A stretch of DNA of 18,935 nt, taken from CAZGOM01 sp964527265. GTDB lineage: Bacteria; Planctomycetota; Phycisphaerae; Phycisphaerales; Phycisphaeraceae. This document shows positions 14,337-18,935 of this stretch, piece after piece (position 1 is the stretch's first letter; the number at the start of each line of letters is the position of its first letter). Location: assembly GCA_964527265.1 (NCBI GenBank), contig CAZGOM010000110.1, forward strand, positions 1-18,935. Direction: 5' to 3'. Below the pieces are notes generated by a model, which had not been told where the DNA came from, made no database searches, and saw only the letters and a program-made list of their open reading frames with translations. Both the position numbers and the translations under genes were made by a program.

Positions 14337-14975
14337 TCAATAGTTGTAGCGGACGAATTTGCCGACGACTTTGACGCAGCGGAGGACGGATTCGCGGGGG
14401 ATGATCACGGGGGGGTAGCGGGGGTTGTCGGCGCGGAGTTCGACGCGGTCTTCGGGGACCTGGATGACACGTTTGAAGGTGTTGCCATCGCCGAATTTGG
14501 AGTCGAGCTGGACGAAGCAGGCGTCGCCGGACTTAATCTGCGCGCGGGGGGAGCAGATGAGGATGTCGCCGGTCTGCCACTCGGGGACCATGGAGTCGCC
14601 GATAACCTGGACGGCGAAGGCATCGGGATCGCCGACGGCTTCGGGGTAGATGGGGCAGAAGGAGTAGTTATCGCGGCCGACGTCCTGATAGTCACGGGTG
14701 ACGCCGGCGGTGGTCTGGTTGACGATGGGGATACCGGCGCCCTTGACGGTGTGTTCAGAGGGTGGGCGGGTGCGCCAGGCGAGGTCGAACTGGTCGGTGG
14801 TGAGGCCCATGGCCTCTGCGACCTTGCGGTAGTTGCTGCCCCGCATTTTGGGGGATTCCATCTGTTCCGCATTGGAGATGGTCTGGCTGCTGAGACCTGC
14901 GCGGATGGCGAGGTCTTCCTGGCTGAGATGCCGAGCTTCCCGAAGTGCTTTAAGTGCTTTTCCAAAATGGGCCAT
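14337..14975 (-). CDS. XRE helix-turn-helix / S24 peptidase regulator (LexA/CI-like)
   Basis: 212 residues. The N-terminal helix-turn-helix (about 5-60: FGKALKALREARHLSQEDLA, then SSQTISNAEQ) is XRE-type. Residues about 115-212 are an S24/LexA-like domain with the catalytic serine in GDSMVPEW (S128) and lysine in TFKRV (K168). The Ala-Gly at 90-91 (QTTAG) is where a self-cleavage bond is found in this family. Such proteins repress phage or stress genes and are inactivated by RecA-stimulated self-cleavage. No phage genes are visible nearby, so it is either a host regulator or a remnant. ATG 14975 has AAAGGAG 10 bases upstream. It is monocistronic, with promoter 15000-15028 and terminator 14243-14272. 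Confidence 0.85.
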   Translation of the reverse strand: MAHFGKALKALREARHLSQEDLAIRAGLSSQTISNAEQMESPKMRGSNYRKVAEAMGLTTDQFDLAWRTRPPSEHTVKGAGIPIVNQTTAGVTRDYQDVGRDNYSFCPIYPEAVGDPDAFAVQVIGDSMVPEWQTGDILICSPRAQIKSGDACFVQLDSKFGDGNTFKRVIQVPEDRVELRADNPRYPPVIIPRESVLRCVKVVGKFVRYNY

Positions 14976-14999
14976 GGAATTAAATCTCCTTTGTATAAA

Positions 15000-15028
15000 T
15001 TTCTAGCAGATATTTCTCTAAAACTCAA
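15000..15028 (-). promoter_or_regulatory. promoter of the XRE/S24 regulator gene
   Basis: On the minus strand TTGAGT (15023-15028), a 17-base spacer and TAGAAA (15000-15005). AGAAAT occurs twice here, and GAGAAATTTT again near 15039-15050, so autoregulatory sites may overlap the promoter. Confidence 0.4.
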
Positions 15029-15171
15029 GTCGGTCAGGGGAGAAATTTTAAGTAAAGGGTGTGAAAGTGGTTTGTTTTGCGAGATTATCGGACAGGAATG
15101 GGATGGATGTACAACTGTAATAGTAGAAGATTGGAACTTAAAGACAAGGAAAAAACGGTCGCAGGGTTGGA

Positions 15172-15615
15172 TCAGGGAGCGGAGAAGATCTGATGGAGGA
15201 GAAAGGCGACGATGACCGAGCGGGCGGACCATGCGACGGTGCGGACCCAGTTGGAGGAGACGAGCAGGGCATGAGCCATGGGGTCAAAACCCTTGGAGAG
15301 GCGTTCATGCTGGGGGGCTTGAGAGAGGAAGGTGCTGAGCCAGATGACGGCGACCAGAATGAGGCCGGACCAGGCGACCCAAGGTTCAACGCTGGGTGGG
15401 CGCTTCCATGCGACCAGGACAGCGGTGCCGGCTTCAAGGGCCATGGCGGGGAGGACGACATAGGTGGAGAGCTTCTGGTGCTGTTTTTCGTAGTCGGCGA
15501 ATTGGTCAGCGCCGACGGAGGTGAAGAGGGGGTAGTGGACGATCTGGGTGAACCAGATCAAGCCGGTCATGAACCAGGTGGCGGCGGCGTGGATGATGAA
15601 GAGCCAGAAACCCAT
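15172..15615 (-). CDS. small four-helix membrane protein, unknown function
   Basis: 147 residues with four hydrophobic helices (about 1-25, 43-65, 72-92 and 119-143 counted from ATG 15615). Conserved-looking residues are IWFTQIVHYPLF in helix 1, YEKQHQK and VLPAMALEAGTA; a pattern of His/Glu in membrane helices is shared with unnamed bacterial membrane proteins (DUF1772-like is possible, not certain). I do not know its function. I chose ATG 15615 because GAGG lies 9 bases upstream; the ATG at 15630 adds five residues but has no ribosome site. It is transcribed away from the duplicated membrane/phnA units. Confidence 0.6.
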   Translation of the reverse strand: MGFWLFIIHAAATWFMTGLIWFTQIVHYPLFTSVGADQFADYEKQHQKLSTYVVLPAMALEAGTAVLVAWKRPPSVEPWVAWSGLILVAVIWLSTFLSQAPQHERLSKGFDPMAHALLVSSNWVRTVAWSARSVIVAFLLHQIFSAP

Positions 15616-15806
15616 TTGTGGAAGCCTCATGTTCGGGGAGGGGTGTTGACAGGATAACAGGACGTACGAGATGAGAGGGGGTTTGGTGCGGTGTTGGCTT
15701 TGGGTTTTGGGTATGCCGCCTGTGTTGGTTTGGAGTGGGAGTGGGTTTCGCAGGGAGGGGATGGGTTATTGGTGTGACGAAGTAAAAGAGGATGCATGTT
15801 AAATTA

Positions 15807-15835
15807 TTGGCAATTGTTCGTTTTTGATTTATGTT
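15807..15835 (+). promoter_or_regulatory. promoter of the first zinc-ribbon membrane protein gene
   Basis: TTGGCA (15807-15812), a 17-base spacer and TATGTT (15830-15835), 28 bases before the ATG at 15863. The hexamers match consensus at five and four positions. The rest of the 15631-15862 gap holds nothing recognisable beyond a TTGACA at 15646-15651 without a good -10. Confidence 0.5.
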
Positions 15836-15862
15836 GGGTCGGGTTGAGGGGAGGAGGAGTGT

Positions 15863-16699
15863 ATGGGCGAGGAGATGAGAGAGAGGAAGGGTGAGAATCG
15901 CGGGGTAGAGCGTGCCGCGGGTGGGGTGCTGCTGGTGATGGGTTTGGGGGTGTGCGTGTTTTTCTCGCTGGTGATGGCGCGCAGGGTTAGCTGGGGTGGT
16001 AATGGGTGGTGGGAGCGGTGGAATGAGTGGCTGCAGGAGTTATTGAATCGAGGGGGCGCAGTGATGTTGGTAACGACGTTGCTGGCGTTGGGTTTGTTCG
16101 GGCATGGCATATGCGTTTTTGTACTGGGGCGGCGTGGAATTGGGCCGGTGGCAGGCAGTTTGCGGACGGGATGGGGATTGTTGACCGGGATGGTGATGTC
16201 GGACTTTATACTGGGGCATTTTGGGTCAATGTTTTTTGCATTTGGTGGGCCACAGCCGATGGGGATATGGGGATTGGTGAGGTCGGGGCTGTTGGTGGGC
16301 ATGCCATGTTTGTGCTTGGGGTTTGCGTGGATCGCGGGGCGAGATGCGCGTGGGATGCTTTGGAAGCAGATGTGGTTTTTTCTGATGTTTTTGCTTGTGG
16401 CGATAGGTGTGACCGTGACACTTGGCATGAAGTTGGGCTGGTTGTTGACCTGGGATCACTTGGTGAATGATCGACAGCGAGTCGCATGGTTTCCGGTGGC
16501 GGGGCTGGTGATGACGGCGGGGGTGCTTTGGGGGTTTGGCGAGAGGTATCGGCGGATGCGGGCGAGTGAAATAGGGCCGGAATGCGCTGGGTGCGGGTAT
16601 GACCTGACTGGAACGATGAAGCGGATGTGTCCCGAATGCGGGAGGGAAGTGGGAGAGCGCGAGGTGGGGGAATGGAGCAGGGATAAGCGTGTGCCATGA
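15863..16699 (+). CDS. multi-pass membrane protein with C-terminal zinc ribbon, copy A
   Basis: 278 residues. Six hydrophobic helices lie at about 18-39, 66-88, 104-127, 138-157, 168-192 and 211-226, followed by a cytoplasmic-type zinc ribbon: C241/C244 in CAGCGYDL and C256/C259 in CPECG. This CxxCGYDLxG...CPECG ending is common on Planctomycetes membrane proteins; no function is known. ATG 15863 has GGAGGAG upstream. The gene is paralogous to 17191-18048: both have (A)RDAR...Q.WF before helix 5, the same start (MGE) and the same ending context (stop overlapping the start of a repeated phnA leader). Divergence between the copies is large in the membrane part. Confidence 0.75.
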   Translation: MGEEMRERKGENRGVERAAGGVLLVMGLGVCVFFSLVMARRVSWGGNGWWERWNEWLQELLNRGGAVMLVTTLLALGLFGHGICVFVLGRRGIGPVAGSLRTGWGLLTGMVMSDFILGHFGSMFFAFGGPQPMGIWGLVRSGLLVGMPCLCLGFAWIAGRDARGMLWKQMWFFLMFLLVAIGVTVTLGMKLGWLLTWDHLVNDRQRVAWFPVAGLVMTAGVLWGFGERYRRMRASEIGPECAGCGYDLTGTMKRMCPECGREVGEREVGEWSRDKRVP

Positions 16700-16820
16700 A
16701 GCGGGCGAATGTGGGTGGGTGTTACAATGGCTGCTATCGAACGCGAGGTGCCGCGGAGATGCCAAAATTTTTAAAAGTAGGCCTGTATGGACAGTCTGCC
16801 TCCTTGCCCCAAATGCAATT
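16694..16820 (+). repeat. tandem-duplication unit, copy A of the phnA leader
   Basis: From the membrane-gene stop through the first codons of phnA, this segment aligns base for base with 18043-18169, with about one difference in six. It includes a -10-like TACAAT at 16723-16728 (copy B 18072-18077). The leader is more alike than the neighbouring membrane genes, so it is either a conserved regulatory leader or was homogenised by gene conversion. Confidence 0.8.
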
Positions 16821-16971
16821 GGGACCTTTGAATAATCCCTTACATTGGGTCAAGAGGCGGGATTCATCTGATGGGGCAGGTCATGAACATAGGTTTTCAC
16901 GTGCTTTTGAGAGCCCAACGTGACACTGGCGGACAAGCCGCACAGTGGCACAGGGATTATGCAGAGGTCCC
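16821..16971. mobile_element. 151-bp MITE with 19-bp terminal inverted repeats
   Basis: Left end 16821-16839 (GGGACCTTTGAATAATCCC) and right end 16953-16971 are complementary at 17 of 19 positions. AATT flanks both sides (16817-16820 and 16972-16975), a 4-bp target duplication. Removing the element and one AATT restores exact alignment with the intact phnA copy. There is no ORF that could be a transposase, so it would move by a transposase in trans. The 4-bp duplication and GGGACCTTTG ends fit several DDE families (for example IS5-related ones), but the family is not assigned. Confidence 0.9.
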
Positions 16972-17092
16972 AATTCCAAATGCACTTATGAAGACGGTGG
17001 ACTGTTTGTGTGCCCTGAATGCAGCCATGAGTGGAGCGCAAGCGCGGCCGAAGCCTCCGAAGATCGCGCATGGATGGGGGTGAGAAAGGTGT

Positions 17093-17116
17093 GCAATGCG
17101 GCATTGCGGTCTTTTT
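17093..17116 (+). terminator. weak terminator after the phnA copy A pseudogene
   Basis: Arms GCAATG and CATTGC (17093-17098 and 17102-17107) around CGG, followed after a few bases by TTTTT. Short stem; modest support. Confidence 0.4.
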
Positions 17117-17190
17117 GAGGAAAGTTTTTTGAGATGATCAAGATGGTGGCGGTGGTGGGGCGTTGAGAAGGTGAAACCGGGGTGGTGAAG

Positions 17191-18048
17191 ATGGGCGAGC
17201 CGATGGTTGAAGACGAGCGGGGCACCCGAGTGGGGCAGAGCAAGCGGTATGGACATGTCCGCATGGTGGGAGCTGGGCTATTGACGATGGGGTTGGGGTT
17301 TATGTGGGTCTGCTGGGCGACAATCATTCAAGACCTGGACGGGTTTGCCAATCCGGAGTGGATCGATTGGGCGCGACAGAATTTGCCGCCGGTGGGATTG
17401 TTTTTGCCTTACTACCTCAAATCCGTACCGTGTGGAGTCGCCTTGGTGGGGCATGGGATTTTTCTTTGGTCGGCTTTTTATCACGGGACAGAGGATGTGG
17501 TTTTATTGTTGCGACTGGGATGGGGCGTTTGCATTGGAATGGGGCTTACGTGTTCGATGTATTTGATGAACTTCGCGCTTTATCCGCCGTGGCCTGGGCC
17601 GTGGGATTGGCAGGCAGTGAGGCTGCTGGTGTCCATGCTGCTGGCGTTACCGGTCTTGAGTGTGCTGGTGGTGGTGTTTAAGGCGCGGGATGCACGGGCC
17701 TATGTGCGGAGGCAGGCGTGGTTCATGTCGGTTTTCGCCTTGATTGGGGTTGGCTTGCTGGTCTGGAATATGTGTTACTGGCCATCGCCGATGATGAGCG
17801 TGGGCCGCTCGCTGGGGACCTTCTTGTTTGCGTTGACGGCATTTGCGATGTCGCTTGTGATGTTGGGTATGTCCAGGCGAAGGTATCTCAGCGAGCGCGC
17901 CGAACATGACGGCATGCCGGTGTGTGGCAAGTGCGGGTATGACTTGAGCGGGACGGTTGCGGGAGGCGGGCGGTTTTGCCCGGAGTGCGGTTGGGAAGCA
18001 GGAAAACGGCGTTGGGAAACGCAGCAGGGGGATAAGCAAGGGCCATGA
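17191..18048 (+). CDS. multi-pass membrane protein with C-terminal zinc ribbon, copy B
   Basis: 285 residues from ATG 17191. Hydrophobic helices at about 24-46, 68-98, 105-130, 143-164, 177-196 and 207-227 are followed by a zinc ribbon with C245/C248 (CGKCGYDL) and C263/C266 (CPECG). Paralogue of 15863-16699 (see there for shared features). The function is unknown; a link to phnA/yjdM is suggested because both copies are followed by a phnA copy with an overlapping leader. The start at 17191 was chosen over GTG 17182 by analogy with MGE at the start of copy A; there is no strong ribosome site for either. Confidence 0.75.
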   Translation: MGEPMVEDERGTRVGQSKRYGHVRMVGAGLLTMGLGFMWVCWATIIQDLDGFANPEWIDWARQNLPPVGLFLPYYLKSVPCGVALVGHGIFLWSAFYHGTEDVVLLLRLGWGVCIGMGLTCSMYLMNFALYPPWPGPWDWQAVRLLVSMLLALPVLSVLVVVFKARDARAYVRRQAWFMSVFALIGVGLLVWNMCYWPSPMMSVGRSLGTFLFALTAFAMSLVMLGMSRRRYLSERAEHDGMPVCGKCGYDLSGTVAGGGRFCPECGWEAGKRRWETQQGDKQGP

Positions 18049-18169
18049 AACGGGCGAATGTGGGTGGGCGTTACAATGGCCGCCATCGAACGCGGGATAT
18101 CGCGGAGATCCCAAAAACCCTTGAAAGAAGGCATGTATGGAGAGTCTGCCGCCTTGCCCCAAATGCAAT
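18043..18169 (+). repeat. tandem-duplication unit, copy B of the phnA leader
   Basis: Partner of 16694-16820. It runs from the membrane-gene stop to the start of the intact phnA gene and holds TACAAT at 18072-18077, which could be the -10 of a phnA promoter, though no -35 is seen. Confidence 0.8.
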
Positions 18170-18481
18170 TGCAAGTACACCTACGAAGACCGCGGGTTGT
18201 TTGTCTGCCCTGAATGCAGCCATGAATGGAGCGGCAGCGCGGTCGAAGCCTCCGAGGAAACGCAGGTGCGGGTATGGAAGGACGCCAACGGCAACGTGTT
18301 GAACAATGGCGATACGGTGATGGTGATCAAGGACCTGAAAGTCAAGGGCGCTTCCTCAACCCTCAAGTCAGGCACGAAGGTCAAGAACATTCGCCTCACC
18401 GAAGGCGACCACGACATTGATTGCCGGATCGATGGCTTTGGTCCGATGCAGTTGAAATCCGAGTTTGTGAAAAAGGTTTAA
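18137..18481 (+). CDS. yjdM: PhnA/YjdM family zinc-ribbon protein (intact copy)
   Basis: 114 residues. The N-terminal zinc ribbon has C7/C10 (PPCPKCN) and C24/C27 (VCPECSHEW). The C-terminal PhnA domain includes VKDLKVKGASSTLKSGTKVK-like and DIDCRIDGFGPMQLKSEFVKK segments, closely matching E. coli YjdM (PhnA). Despite the old name the protein is not needed for phosphonate use in E. coli, and the biochemical role is unknown. ATG 18137 has GAAGG upstream. It follows membrane-protein copy B by 88 bases and is the intact sister of the broken copy at 16787. Confidence 0.95.
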   Translation: MESLPPCPKCNCKYTYEDRGLFVCPECSHEWSGSAVEASEETQVRVWKDANGNVLNNGDTVMVIKDLKVKGASSTLKSGTKVKNIRLTEGDHDIDCRIDGFGPMQLKSEFVKKV

Positions 18482-18598
18482 GCGGGAGGGCATGTCTCCA
18501 GATCGCGTGGGGCGATCAAGAGCGGGCGCTGAAGTGTGATTGTGGGTAGATTGAGTTGGGTTCATATCGAAAGTCATAACATTTAAAAGGAAGATGCC

Positions 18599-18935
18599 AT
18601 GCCGACTCCTTTCGTGTTTCCTGAGGTGAAGAAGGGTCCGTTTATTCATGTGGCGGATTCGGAGAAACAGGCAGGGGTGCCGGAGGGGACGATCAGCAAA
18701 GAGGAGTTTAAGAGTGATATTTTTCCGGGTACGTACCGGGATTTGTATGTGTATGTGCCGGCGCAGTACATGGCGGAAAAGCCGGCGGCAGTGATGGTGT
18801 TTCAGGATGGGAGCTGGTATCAAGACAGGGGGAGCGTGTTTCGGGCGACGACGGTGATGGACAACCTGATTCATCAGGGGAAGATGCCGGTGACGATTGG
18901 GATTTTCATCAATCCGGGGTTGTTTCCCGCGACGG
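18599..18935 (+). CDS. putative esterase (alpha/beta hydrolase), N-terminal part, runs off the right edge
   Basis: 112 codons are visible. ATG 18599 has AAAAGGA upstream. The sequence EEFKSDIFPGTYRDLYVYVP, then AAVMVFQDGSWY and MPVTIGIFINPG, is typical of the N-terminal part of the putative-esterase family (PF00756, esterase D/enterochelin-esterase-like) as found in Planctomycetes. No cleavable signal peptide is evident. The catalytic serine and histidine lie beyond the edge, so activity and substrate cannot be assessed. Confidence 0.82.
   Translation, partial: MPTPFVFPEVKKGPFIHVADSEKQAGVPEGTISKEEFKSDIFPGTYRDLYVYVPAQYMAEKPAAVMVFQDGSWYQDRGSVFRATTVMDNLIHQGKMPVTIGIFINPGLFPAT

Larger units (their letters stand above)
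16787..17116 (+). pseudogene. phnA/yjdM copy A, disrupted by a MITE and lacking the C-terminal domain
   Basis: ATG 16787 begins MDSLPPCPKCN, nearly as in the intact copy, but the frame then hits a stop inside an inserted element after 14 codons. If 16821-16975 (insert plus one target copy) is taken out, the frame restores SKCTYEDGGLFVCPECSHEWS, the second half of the zinc ribbon. The conserved PhnA domain that follows in the intact gene is absent: after EASED the reading differs and ends at 17116. The copy was therefore probably truncated as well as inserted into. A weak hairpin (17093-17107) with T5 follows. It lies directly behind membrane-protein copy A. Confidence 0.85.

Noticed and set aside
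14301..15215. 304-codon plus-strand frame over the XRE/S24 regulator
   Set aside because: It is antisense to a gene with intact S24 and helix-turn-helix motifs and its own promoter and terminator.
18500..18520. Hairpin GATCGC/GCGATC after yjdM as a terminator
   Set aside because: Only six base pairs and no T run follow.

Overview
The window looks like chromosomal DNA of a planctomycete, most likely of the Phycisphaerae type. The reasons are two pseudopilin-like proteins with Planctomycetes-style prepilin N-termini, a secreted DUF4838 protein, multi-pass membrane proteins ending in a CxxCGYDLxG...CPECG zinc ribbon, and G-rich coding strands with normal Shine-Dalgarno sites. This taxonomic call is inference; no rRNA or other marker gene is present.

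Left part (1-4554). A truncated SAM-dependent O-methyltransferase runs off the left edge (minus strand). It is followed by a gene-poor stretch with a 9-bp tandem repeat and a short palindrome, then a pseudopilin gene. Next comes a two-gene minus-strand operon: a DUF4261-type protein, then a protein joining a cyclic-nucleotide-binding domain to a CAP12/Pycsar-type TIR domain. A SUFU-like gene is divergent from it. The cNMP-TIR protein has the architecture of a Pycsar (PycTIR) effector, but no nucleotide cyclase lies beside it.

Middle (4555-10745). A large secreted DUF4838 protein (probable polysaccharide-active enzyme) sits behind a possible ECF-sigma promoter. Facing it on the minus strand is an operon of pseudopilin, a membrane-anchored CxxC protein and a di-heme cytochrome c peroxidase with an unusual C-terminal extension. 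The last two genes overlap by ATGA.

Iron-sulfur operon (10713-14154, minus strand). The order is iscR, iscS, a VapD-like (Cas2-fold RNase family) gene, iscU, iscA, closed by a clear terminator. The vapD-like gene between desulfurase and scaffold is the most unexpected arrangement in the window. To its right, with its own promoter and terminator, is a LexA/CI-like regulator (XRE helix-turn-helix plus S24 peptidase).

Right part (15172-18935). After a small four-helix membrane protein there is a divergent tandem duplication of a two-gene unit: a membrane protein with a C-terminal zinc ribbon, followed by phnA/yjdM. The second phnA copy is intact. The first has lost its C-terminal domain and is interrupted by a 151-bp non-coding element with 19-bp terminal inverted repeats and an AATT target duplication (a MITE). 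The intact sister copy fixes the insertion point to the base. The window ends inside a putative esterase gene.
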